DNA of 64,000 bases from Euleptes europaea. Lineage: Eukaryota; Chordata; Lepidosauria; Squamata; Sphaerodactylidae. Every line of letters starts with the position of its first letter. The stretch's first letter is position 1. The position numbers and the translations under genes were made by a program. This document shows, one piece after another, positions 53,927 through 64,000 of this stretch. The notes under the pieces are model-generated. The model was given only the letters and a program-made list of their open reading frames with translations, had not been told where the DNA came from and made no database searches. The stretch spans positions 43,007,521 through 43,071,520 of the forward strand of contig NC_079320.1 of assembly GCF_029931775.1 (NCBI RefSeq), written 5' to 3'.

Positions 53927-55688
53927 GACATCACTGTTTTCTACAGTTATAGACTGTTTTATGCTTCTATGAATTGAAATATGCAGTCTTAATTTCATGG
54001 GAAGAATGCAGTGAACTGCACAGATTACATACTTGGGCATTGCTTGAGAAGACTACCTTAGAATTCAGCAAGCACATGTGAGACTGGTTTGTAGAGTACA
54101 GCCTAGGTAGGATTACTACAGTATTAAAAAAGTTTACAGTATGAAGAGATCAGTTGGACTTACTGTCAAGTCAGTATGTTTAAAATTGCAGCCCTATTGT
54201 TTTACTGAGCTGAAAATACATGTATACCTATGCTTTGTATATCTATGCTTATGGAATTCTGTGGACAATTCTGTGCTTGACCTTGTGTGGTAAAATCTTA
54301 ATTATGGGTAACTTCTCTAGAAAATGTGCTGTCTGTTTCATTCTAGGAGGCTAGGTTGTAATAAGACTCATACTATTACCAGCTTAGTAATTTACTTTGT
54401 TAGTTTCTGCCCTTATGAAACAACATAGGTATACTTATAATTATGAGCAAATTGGCAGAAATTAACTCTGTCAAGAAATTATATCAGTTTTATTTTTTTA
54501 AAATCATGCAGGAAGAGAAAGAGGGGAAAGCTGAATAAAAACTGCACCCAGAAAAAAAACTAGGTTTGAACACTTTTATCTTAGTGCAGAAAGCATACAT
54601 TAATGCTTAATCCTAAATATGATTTGCTATGGTAGCAACTAAGGGTTTGTTTAGGTTACTGTAACAAGGATTTCTCCCCTTTTTGCTAATTTTTCCTCTT
54701 TTGTGTTGCTGTTTTGTTTATTACCTAAAGCCCCCATGATTCTATTGCAATACCCTTTTCCCACATGTAGAGCACAGGAAATTCTGTGACTTTCCTAACA
54801 GATGAGTACTCGTAGTGGATGGTTCCTCCTGGGATCATTGGAACCATTCAACGAATACTGTTTGCCCGATCCAGGTATAGCTGGATCTCACCTTTTCTTA
54901 CCTTCCACTGTAACCAGTGCAAGCTGTTACTGGCTCTGGGACAAATGTTTTATTGGGTTTGATCCTCGGAAGCTTGAGAAGTTGCCCCCATCTCCCTCCT
55001 TTTGTTTGGGAAATCTCTTGTCTCAACTTGCTCCTGAAAAAGAGTTAGAGGAGAGATGAAAATTTTGCCTGATGTTGACAACCAGCCAATTGTGTCTCAT
55101 TTCTTTATAAGGAGTTGTATGTGCTAACTGGAATACTTGTAAAATGTGGTGTATAGTTAGAAACTCTGGCTTGTTTTCTTTTGAAATTGGGTTCTCTTTA
55201 CCCTTGTCCCCTTGTTCTATTGCATCTTCTCTGTGTGGAATGCAGGATGATAAGAGGTAAAAGCAGTTACTCTTGTGCTAACAAGAAGGGTGCTAGAATT
55301 ATGCTCTGGGAAAAACCTCCCCATATGTATTTCTTCATTTCTTTGTTCAAGGCTCTAGCTGCCATTCAGAGGAAGTAAGCGTGGGGAGGGTGCTACAGGT
55401 AATGTTCAATATACATAAAAATTAGATTTTATGTAAACCTTATATAGTTACATACTGCTGCAGGGATTTATGACGGGTGAAATCCGTGGGTATATAATTG
55501 TGTTTATAAAAAATAAATTTGCTTCTTGTTGTATTTGTGCTCAAATGACTGTCTGCTGAGTCTGGTTCTTTGTAATGGTATAGCCACTCGTGAATGTTGT
55601 AGTAGCCATATTGGTGGGTTAAGATAGACAACAGTTGGGTTGGGCCAGTTGTCTGTATGAAGAACATGAAAATGGATAACAGCACTTA
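53927..55688 (+). other. Intronic DNA, nothing recognised
   Basis: AT-rich; short frames without recognised homology. Confidence 0.55.
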
Positions 55689-55985
55689 AAAAGGTAAAGG
55701 TCCCCTGTGCAAGCACCGAGTCATTCCTGTCCCATGGGGTGATGTCACATCCCGACTTTTACTAGGCAGACTGTTTTACAGAGTGGTTTGCCAATGCCTT
55801 CCCCAGTTATCTTCCCTTTACCCCCAGCAAGCTGGGTACTCGTTTTACCGACCTCAGAAGGATGGAAGGCTGAGTCAACCTGGAGCCGGCTACCTGAAAC
55901 CAACTTCCGTTGGGATCGAACTCAGGTCATGAGCAGAGCTTAGACTGCAGTACTGCAGCTTACCACTCTGCGCCACGGGGCTCTT
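55689..55985 (-). mobile_element. Squamate tRNA-derived SINE (Squam-like)
   Basis: On the minus strand it opens AAGAGCCCCGTGGCGCAGAG-TGGTAAGCTGCAGTACTGCAG, has a B box GAGTTCGATCCC, continues TGACTCAGCCTTCCATCCTT and ends GGGACCTTTACCTTTTT. This SINE is common in squamates, which supports the assignment of the organism. Nearly complete, about 300 bp. Confidence 0.8.
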
Positions 55986-58623
55986 ATAACAGCACTCAAC
56001 ATTTACTAAGTGTTGTTTGATGATCAGCAATACTAGAATAAATCTACAGGTTAAAATCAACAATTTCCAATTGAATATTAATTACACTGACATTCAGGTT
56101 AGAGAATCATCCAGGTATATAATTTGTATTTAATTTCTTAACTGTTGCTGTACTTGTACTAGGTACACATACAAAGTTATAGTAAATATAAACTTCTTTT
56201 CTCCAGCTGATTTCCGGTCTACTTAATAAGTTCTGGCAAACTACAGGTTATGTATCATTAGGGCTAAACTACACATTCCATGGGAGATCTGATTGTATGT
56301 CAGGTAACTTTATTTATATTTGAAAGTACCCAATATGAGGCTTTGAAATTATTTATCAATGGGAGAGGGTATGTTTGACCTTTTGTTCTGTACCATAGTT
56401 CCCAGTTATAGTTTGCCTTTCTAGGGAAAAAATCTAGGTCTCTTTCCCTCCTTTCTGGGGTTAACAGAAGTTTTAGAGTGTGACTGAAATCAGGGAAAGC
56501 ATCATAGGGAGAAAAGATTAAACACCTTCTTTGCCAGCAACACACTTGGAAGAAATTTTGCACTCCTTCTGCTTTGAAATAACAAAACCTTTCCTTTCCT
56601 TCTTTGCTCCTATGACCCATGGGTCCTGAGCAGTTATTTCTTAGAGGAAACATTGAGAATTCAGTCACTGATATTCCGTGAAATGTGTGATTTGGCCATT
56701 AAAAGAGCAAGGGAAAATGATAAACTTGTATTTTAAGTGGTAGATAAATGTGAAATCCATAGATCTGAGAAAGATTCAGCATGAATACATAAACAATTCT
56801 TGTTATAATGAATGCATTTATCAAACAGATTTTGTCTATTTTAATATATTTTTGTATAAGGGCTTTACCTTTGTATGTGTATTTATCACTTGTAATACAT
56901 GTTCTTATTTTCTCTTTGTCCCTGCTCTTGTACTATCTGTATTGTTCTATCTCCTCTCTTTTTTTGGCTATAATTTGGTCTTAGCCAGAAGTGACTGGGG
57001 TATTGCTCTCATTGTTTGGTACTATTGTTAGACTTAAGTGGTTAGAACTAATATGTGGAAAGTTCCGAGAAATGTTTCTTCTGGTTCCCTTAGCAGTGGT
57101 TTTTAGGAAGTGCCACCTTTGTTCTTATTGCTGTTTTCCTATCCTGCTAGTAAGAATAAGTGGAAACATTCTACTTTTCTCTGTTCATAATGTATTTTCA
57201 GTTGGCTGCACTAGATCCCACAATTCCCTTTCCTTCCTGTTTGAATAACTTTTATAAATAGTGCTATAGATAAATAAACTAGCAGGTAGATTTTCTTAGT
57301 AAGTGAATGCCTCCTGTGTTAGTCAAGCTAAATGTATTTGTCTAGTATGATTTGCCTAACATACATTGCAGAGTTTGTGCTTCCCTATTGAAGGCCTTTG
57401 AGTTTTTAAGTGATGAATTCATAAAAACTACTGCAGCTAGGCTTCAGTTGTTTTCAGTGGGTAGAAAATTTGTATGGGTGTAATTGCCATGGCAACATGG
57501 AATCTGACCCTGTACTGTGGAATATGATGGTCTGGCAGAATCTTGGCTTTCAGTTAAAATATCTGGCTTTCTTTGTTGAGAGACTGTCTGCTCAACAATA
57601 TAATTTTTAACAGTTTAAAGTTATATTAAATCACATAGGGGGAGGAAGCTAAATAGCCAGAAGGATTCTTCAGGAGTTTACCTGTAGTTACTCTTGAATA
57701 GTTTTGTCACTACTGTAGTCACCATGTTTGAAGATGAGATGGTAATTCCAATTGTCTCCTGACTTCCAGACAAGATTAAAATGTTTGTGTCTGCATAACT
57801 TCTAAAGCCTCTCCCTTTTAGCTGTGTCCTGTTGAACTATAAATAACTCTTAACATGAGGCCTTTTGAATTTAGCTTTTCTTGGACTTGATTATTTCCCC
57901 ATATTCCAAGTGAATATGTTCTTCCCTTGTTCTGCTTCCCTCTTTCCTTCCCACCCAACAGCTAATATATGTTTATCTGCTCCTCTGTCTTCAGCTTTCC
58001 CTTTTGTGTGTGGGTTTTTCTTGGTTTTTTTTTTTTTTTTTTAGTGGCCTAGCAGTGACCACTGAGGGAATCTGTTGCTTAAAGCTATATGCACTTCTTT
58101 CATCATTTTGGTTTTATTCACCTTTTAGATTTCACATTTTTCTGCAAATTGGGGCATTTTTTAGGTTTGTGGAAAGAGCTGTCTTGTCCGTTCACAGCTC
58201 CAGTCACCGGATTTAAGTATCTTCAGATTTGGCCAACTTTGCTGTTGGTGTATCGACAATACAAAGCAGAATCTTATTTCAATCAGTGATTTAATGTCTT
58301 TTTTCTTTGTGATTTAAATTGGGTGTGAGCTGATCTTAGTTTTGTGTGAGCTATATTTTCCCCCCTTAGATTCGGAGTGATCCATTGTTCATGAAGAAAG
58401 AGTGCATACTCTGGATTCCTGGGTAATTTAATGCATAATTTGTGTTAAGTGACCCTGATTGTGCACACTTGTTTGTGAACATTGGAAGTGGTTATCAGGA
58501 TCATACCAACTGTGTTCATGTTCCCTAATGTATGAAACAATACTTTTATCAAAATCAATGCGCTCCCAAGTATTGCAGTTGAACTGTTGCAGATTCTCAT
58601 TGTGATTTTGTGTTTTTTAATAG
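55986..58623 (+). other. 3' end of ARHGAP10 intron 1, little recognised
   Basis: AT-rich. A T run lies at 58027-58042. A polypyrimidine-poor acceptor precedes exon 2. Nothing else supported. Confidence 0.55.
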
Positions 58624-58719
58624 ACCTTGCAGCTGCCCAAAGGAAGTTCGCTCACTCCCTGAGAGAGTTTAAATTTGAATTTATTGGTGATGCAGAAACA
58701 GATGATGAGCGATGCATAG
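58624..58719 (+). CDS. ARHGAP10: ARHGAP10 coding exon 2 (BAR domain)
   Basis: 96 nt after acceptor TTTTTTAATAG; with the last base of exon 1 it encodes N-L-A-A-A-Q-R-K-F-A-H-S-L-R-E-F-K-F-E-F and on to A-E-T-D-D-E-R-C-I, then donor G|GTATGT. This is BAR-domain helix 1-2, close to human ARHGAP10. Position 4 of the human S-L-S-V is A here, and some residues match ARHGAP26 (G-D-A-E-T-D-D-E). Confidence 0.95.
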
Positions 58720-58820
58720 GTATGTACGTATAGTAACAATGAATATGTTATTCATCTAAAATTTGTGTTCTTCACTGTTCTTCATGATGTGCTATAATCT
58801 AATGCTTATTCCTGTTACAG

Positions 58821-58882
58821 ATGCATCCCTCCATGAATTTTCTAACTTTCTAAAAAATCTAGAAGAACAAAGAGAAATAATG
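58821..58882 (+). CDS. ARHGAP10: ARHGAP10 coding exon 3 (BAR domain)
   Basis: 62 nt after acceptor CCTGTTACAG, encoding D-A-S-L-H-E-F-S-N-F-L-K-N-L-E-E-Q-R-E-I-M and ending at ATG|GTAAGG in phase 0. The intron between exons 2 and 3 is only 101 bp. The following exon (A-L-S-V-T-E-T-L in human) is not in the window. Confidence 0.95.
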
Positions 58883-59448
58883 GTAAGGTCTCAATGTTTT
58901 GTGTTAAATGGAAGAATATTTTTTAAAGTACATTGACAGTCAACTTTGGTTGCTTACCGTCGTTTAAAATAAGCAACTTTGCTTGTAACAATAGCCCAGA
59001 TACATCCCTGCACACTGGCAGTCCACCAACTGCAAGAATTGGAATCATGCAATCCGAATGACATACCCGATAAGTGCAGTCCCCATTTTGGGTGAATTGG
59101 GCAAAGCATGGATTTCCCCATGCACGTACAGCTTCCATTCTGGTTCACGTATGGAAGCTGTTTGTAGATGGATAATCCACACATTGCCCAATTCATATGC
59201 AAAGTTGAAAGAGCAAATCAGGAGCACTGCAGCAGTGGTGCCCTCCTGTTAGGGCTTCCCATTTGCATGGACATAACATCTGAAGATAAAGCCTGATACA
59301 GTGCATTCTGTCTGTTCTATCTTGTGTTTTTACCTTTTAGTTTTTGCTCCTCCAAAGTTTCTTATTCATCCAGCTGAACCCTTTGCAAGACATCTTTTCC
59401 CTTTTCATCTTCCCTAAAATATAGCTACTGATCAGTATCATTGGAGAT
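58883..59448 (+). other. Start of ARHGAP10 intron 3
   Basis: Contains an imperfect inverted pair, GTGCAGTCCCCATTTTGGGTGAATTGGGCAAAGCATGG and a related word near 59175-59210 (ATTGCCCAATTCATATGC). No gene recognised. Confidence 0.5.
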
Positions 59449-59656
59449 TGTGTGTGTGTAAAGTGCCGTCAAGTCGCAGCCGACTTATGGTGACCCCTTT
59501 TTGGGGTTTTCATGGCAAGAGACTAACAGAAGTAGTTTGCCAGTGCCTTCCTCTGCACAGCAACCCTGGTATTCCTTGGTGGTCTCCCATCCAAATAGTA
59601 GCCAGGGCTGACCCTGCTTAGCTTCTGAGATCTGACGAGATCAGGCTAGCCTGGGG
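59449..59656 (-). mobile_element. 5S-rRNA-derived SINE
   Basis: Minus strand: GATCTCGTCAGATCTCAGAA-GCTAAGCAGGGTCAGCCCTG, TATTTGGATGGGAGACCACC, and the BovB-like tail GCCGACTTGACGGCACTTTAC on CA repeats. Very similar to 45183-45403. Confidence 0.85.
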
Positions 59657-59892
59657 AGATTACTGCTGCTTTATTCTCAAAGAGAGAATTTAGGCCTATC
59701 TCTGTTCTTGTTCTTCCATCAACCTAGAGAGAAATGGCCATAGAATCTGGCTGCTAGAACTGTTAGCTGTATTTGAAACAGCATAGCTGGATATGGAGAC
59801 GGACCAGTTCATGTTCTAGAAATCTCAGATGGGTAGTTTTTGTAAGTTGGTTCGTCTCAGATGGGTAGTTTTGTAAGTTGAAGATGCCGGAA

Positions 59893-60065
59893 CAAAAACA
59901 CTGTAGAGTCTTGTGGTACTTTAAAGGCTGACAACTTGTTATAGTATAAATGTTTGTAGCTCTGTCCCACTTTCTCAAATATGTGAATTGAGGACAATAC
60001 TTCCTTCATCTAATGAAGTGGGATATTATTTCACAACTGCTTATACTGGATAGAGCAACATGGGT
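59893..60065. mobile_element. Decayed hairpin-type repeat
   Basis: Minus-strand copy of AGTACCACAAGACTCTACAG and GTCAGCCTTTAAAGTACC, with CATCTAATGAAGTGGGATAT nearby on plus and an end CTGGATAGAGCAACATGGGTAG. Same family as 10927-11371 by its tail words. Confidence 0.45.
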
Positions 60066-61109
60066 AGGGATTGGGCAGGCAAGGAATAGGGCTGCTCTGT
60101 TGTAGTCATTCAAAATTAGTGATGGTAAGAGGGAACATGGAGCTCATTGATGTAGTAGCACACTGGTGTCTCATCACAAGCAAGTGATATAGTAACAATC
60201 CACTCTTAAAATATATTTTTGCTTTCTGTGGGCCTGGCAGTCCTAACTCACCTGGCACCTTTGTGACACATCATCCATTGCCCTACTTTCATTAATCTGT
60301 ATTTAATACTGGATTGTTTTACAGTGTGTTTGATTTATTAGATGCACCAGTTCTTCAGTCAAATTTGGACACCCTCCCCTCTGTTCGCTACTTGAGCCAT
60401 AATGAAACTGAATGAAGATGCAGTCACAGACGTTTAGCATCACATGAAATTTAGCCTTAAAAACCAGGCCTAGGGTTCTATGCCCATTCAGTTTTCATGG
60501 GAAATGTTACAACTGTAGAAGATTTAATTTCACAGCTGTGGTTCTTCCATGCAGATGAAGGTGCAAGATTAGAGAAAGATAATGTTTCCTTGAATATTTC
60601 AAGGTCTCAAGATTTTGTTTAATAATTTTTCGCTAACAGTAGAAGCAAAGTCTAAACGATATTGTGATAAGTAACTTTGAGGAGCTGTGTGTATCAAGGG
60701 GGGGAATGGACTATATTGACACATTTTCCTTACAAAGCAGAATGAATCAATCCAAGTTTTCTAACTGATCTGTGAATACTGGGTCAGATATGAAATCTTA
60801 CCAACTGCTTAGTGATCAAATTATCTTAGTTGTTAGAAGCAGCAAAATGAGGGCAAATTGCTAGAAATTCCAGCTCAGTTACTTTTGGCAAAGTGAGAAG
60901 GGTGCTCTGCTGCTGAAATCCACCCAGAGGAGAAAAGAAGCACTAGAAGGAAAGAATTCTATTAAGGCTGTGGATGGCTTTGTGGCTTCTGGGGGGTCAT
61001 AGGAAAGGGAGTACCTGCCAAAGTGATACAGAACAGTGAGACAAAACCTGCAGGTGACATAAGTAGGGTTACCAACTGCCTGAAGAAAAATGTCCTGGCC
61101 CTTTAATAG
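60066..61109 (+). other. Intronic DNA, nothing recognised
   Basis: AT-rich; no support for a gene or element. Confidence 0.55.
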
Positions 61110-62061
61110 GGGCCTAGAAGAAGAGTAGGTTTTTATACCCTGCTTTTCTCTATTTTAAGGAGTCTCAGAGCAACTTACAATCACATTCCCTTCCTCTCCC
61201 CACAACAGGCACCTTGTGAGGTTGGTGGGGCTGAAGGAGTTCTGAGAGAACTTTGTCTGGCTAGGGCATAGGTCGCAAAAGTGCGGCTCCCGAGCCGCAT
61301 GCGGCTCTTTGAGCCCTTGAGTGCGGCTCTTTCCACGTGCGGGCGGCAGGCATGCGCGGGGTGTGTCAGTCGGTCGACGGGAGACGTGGCGCAGGTGGGC
61401 CGCAGTTGCCAGGGTGACCCAAGGGAGGCATCTCCTCTTTCCACCGCCCCAAAACACTCTCTCAACCCCCCTCCCCGCCCCATAGCTTGTCCTTAGTTGA
61501 AGGTTACCCGGCGATGAGCATGCTTGCCCTGGAGCCGCCACCGCCCTCCTGAACCGGCCCATCCAGCACACTGACGCAGGCCGGCAGGAGGAAGAAGGCC
61601 TGGCCTCCCTCCTGCTGTGTATTGTTCCACATCGCCGGTTGGCAGGCGAGACGCCGAGGCTACAACCCCCAGCCCGGCGGCCTCCTCCTGCTCTCTCCAC
61701 GTGCCCTTCAGCGGCTTTTGCAGGCAGGCTGGCTGGGGAGAGGCGAGGGAGGTCCGGCGTGCCTTGCAAGCTCCCTCCCTGAGCGGCGGCGTTGGCGACG
61801 CGCCCCTCCCCCCCTCCGAAGGCAGCCCTTGGCCTGCTCGCCGTCTCGCCCGTGAGGAGGGAAGCCCCCGGCAGGCTCCGACTTGGCCCCGCGCAAGGCT
61901 TCCGGCAAGCCATGGAGGGGAACGGGGGGAAGGCCCGGGGCCCAGCGGGAAAGCGTTTCATCCCCGGCAGGCCGCCTTTTTCAGCTTGCAGGCCAGGTTT
62001 GAATGCGCCCCACCAAACCCCACCGGAGCCTTCTGCCTGGCATGCAGGGATCATTCAGGTG

Positions 62062-62550
62062 TGCAACTGCCCCCCTCGAAGGCCTGGGAGCTGCCTAAGG
62101 GGATTGAGGAGGAGGAAGGCGGCGAGGAGGAGCTGCTGCTGGAGCATGGAGGCCCGGCCTCATTGCCGCTGGCCTCGCCGCCCCCGCTGTCATCCCCCGG
62201 GCTGGGCTCGGTGCCGCTGCCACTGGCGGGGGCCTTTGAGGGGGGCAGCAGGGAAGAGCGCCAACACAACACCTTCCCCCCCACCGTGCACGTGCATCAG
62301 CAGGGCTGAAGGCTTCCTGCCACGCACGCACGCGGCTGGCTTCTTCCTCTTCCCTCCCTCTTGCCCCGCAACAGCTGACAGGCGGCGGGGAGGCCAGCAG
62401 CAACGAGGCCGGGCCTCCTCCTCCAGGCTCCAGCAGCAGCTCCTCCTCGCCACCTTCCTCCTCCTCGTCCCCCTCAGGTGGCTCCCAAAAGTCCAGCTCC
62501 AGGCTGCCGCCACCATCGTCCTCCTCCTCAGGTGCCTCTCCCCCGGCCGT
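62062..62550. repeat. Inverted pair of coding-like GC-rich segments inside the hAT element
   Basis: The arms are about 62095-62210 (plus) and 62385-62490 (reverse). Read in matching orientation, both give a serine-rich peptide in which G-G-G-E-A-S-x-N-E-A-G-P-P precedes S-S-S-S-S-P-P-S-S-S-S. Opposite-strand frames give E-E-E-G-G-E-E-E-L-L-L-E. I do not recognise the protein. It could be another captured gene piece or simply GC-rich low-complexity DNA. Confidence 0.5.
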
Positions 62551-62659
62551 TTTCACCCGCCTCCTCCTCAGGGCACTCGCGGAGGGTCAGGCGGCCCCTC
62601 AACAGCCGCGCGTCTGCCAGAGAAAGGCCTGCCATCCCCCGCTGGACTCCCCCTCCCCT

Positions 62660-63060
<401 letters not shown>

Positions 63061-63409
63061 CCCACCTCCCTTCCTCTACTAGGGTTGCCAACCTCCAGGT
63101 GGTGGCAGGAGACCTGGCAACCCTAGCATCTCCCCCCAGTGTACCTATAGTTTAATTAAGACTTAAAACTTTAATTAAAGTTTATTAAGTTAATAAACAG
63201 TGTACCTACCTATATAGTTTAAGTTTAAGAAATTTGGCTCTCAAAAGAAATCTCAATTGTTGTACTGTTGATATTTGGCTCTTTTGACTAATGAGTTTGC
63301 CGACCCCTGGGCTAGGGTAACCCAGCAGGCTTCCTGTGGAGGAGTGGGGAATCAAACCTGGTTCGCCAGATTAGAGTCTGCTGCTCTTATCCACTACACC
63401 ACACTGGCT

Positions 63410-63668
63410 TATGTGTGTGTTAAGTGCCGTCAAGTCGCTTCCAACTCATGGTGACCCTATGAATCAGTGTCCTCCAAAATGTCCTGTCTTTGACAGCCTT
63501 GCTCAGATCTTGCAAATTGAGGGCTGTGGCTTCCTTTATTGAGTCAATCCATCTCTTGTTGGGTCTTCCTCTTTTCCTGCTGTCCTCAACCTTTCCTAGC
63601 ATGACTGTCTTTTCTAGTGACTCTTGTCTTCTCATAATGTGACCAAAATATGATAGCTTCAGTTCACA
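63410..63668 (-). mobile_element. RTE-BovB LINE 3' end
   Basis: Minus strand encodes R-R-Q-E-S-L-E-K-T-V-M-L-G-K-V and K-R-G-R-P-N-K-R-W-I-D-S-I-K-E-A-T-A, and ends in the GGAAGCGACTTGACGGCACT-type tail. One of the best preserved BovB ends in the window. Confidence 0.88.
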
Positions 63669-64000
63669 TTGTTACAAGAGGAAGAGATTCTGTCTATACT
63701 GAAAAGTTAATAGCAGCAAATAGATCAAGCATGTATAACCCAGCAAAGTGAGTTGCTCTTTAAGGCTTTGGAGGGATTGTGGTGGATTGGAACTTTACAA
63801 CTAGAGAGGTTCAAGCTTCTGGGGAAGCTTCTGAGGCAGCTGATATAAATTTGATTAGAAAAATATGCCTATTGCTAGATGCAACATGTGATAACAAAAG
63901 CAACTGCACACGATCATGCCTTGATAAAAGTTCTTGGAACCTTGCTACTCTATACTAATATATGACCATTTTAAAGAGGAATTTGTGTTAGTAGATAACC
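63669..64000 (+). other. ARHGAP10 intron 3, nothing recognised
   Basis: AT-rich; the window ends within the intron. Confidence 0.55.

Larger units (their letters stand above)
12087..58623 (+). other. ARHGAP10: ARHGAP10 intron 1 (46.5 kb)
   Basis: Runs from the GTGAGT donor after exon 1 to the TTTTTTAATAG acceptor before exon 2. I find no further host exon in it on either strand, apart from the captured PHKA exon within a transposon. It holds most of the repeats described in this window. Confidence 0.9.

Overview
The window is vertebrate nuclear DNA, most likely from a squamate reptile (lizard). Two host genes are recognisable from their exons. Everything else is long introns, two CpG-rich promoters, and dense interspersed repeats of kinds common in squamates: RTE-BovB LINEs, L2 and CR1 LINE ends, SINEs with BovB tails including a 5S-rRNA-derived one, tRNA-derived SINEs, many hAT-type DNA transposons, and one DIRS1-like element.

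Layout. 1-6.2 kb is the 5' part of PRMT9 on the minus strand: five coding exons at 3563-3384, 3206-3058, 2945-2709, 2157-1990 and 1297-1195, with a CpG-rich promoter near 5.65-6.23 kb. 6.2-11.4 kb is intergenic and packed with nested repeats. ARHGAP10 (GRAF2) starts in a CpG island at 11.4-12.3 kb on the plus strand, with coding exon 1 at 11933-12086. A 46.5-kb intron follows. Exons 2 and 3 are at 58624-58719 and 58821-58882, and intron 3 runs to the end of the window. The divergent PRMT9/ARHGAP10 order matches the mammalian neighbourhood of these genes.

Intron 1 of ARHGAP10 holds the most interesting material. A hAT-type non-autonomous transposon (34988-35699, perfect 8-bp target duplication) carries a 250-bp insert that encodes the first exon of a phosphorylase-kinase alpha subunit (PHKA1/PHKA2), including its start codon and splice donor. 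A second copy of the same transposon family at 24628-25084 lacks the insert. A DIRS1-like tyrosine-recombinase retrotransposon (36855-42554) looks whole, with near-identical inverted termini, an internal complementary region and three long reading frames. Other unusual structures are a 77-bp tandem array grown from the end of a small DNA transposon just downstream of ARHGAP10 exon 1, hammerhead-like hairpin repeats in inverted and tandem arrangement just upstream of it, an inverted-repeat element filled with CpG-dense modules (31711-32340), a SINE whose tRNA-like head is repeated as A-B-A-B, and a 2-kb hAT element (61267-63309) inserted in a SINE and carrying an inverted pair of coding-like segments.

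Gene function: PRMT9 is a type II protein arginine methyltransferase acting on splicing factors, and ARHGAP10 is a BAR-PH-RhoGAP-SH3 regulator of Rho GTPases at membranes. Nothing in the sequence suggests they work together; they are simply neighbours. All homology statements rest on recalled protein families and reading of the sequence, not on database searches.
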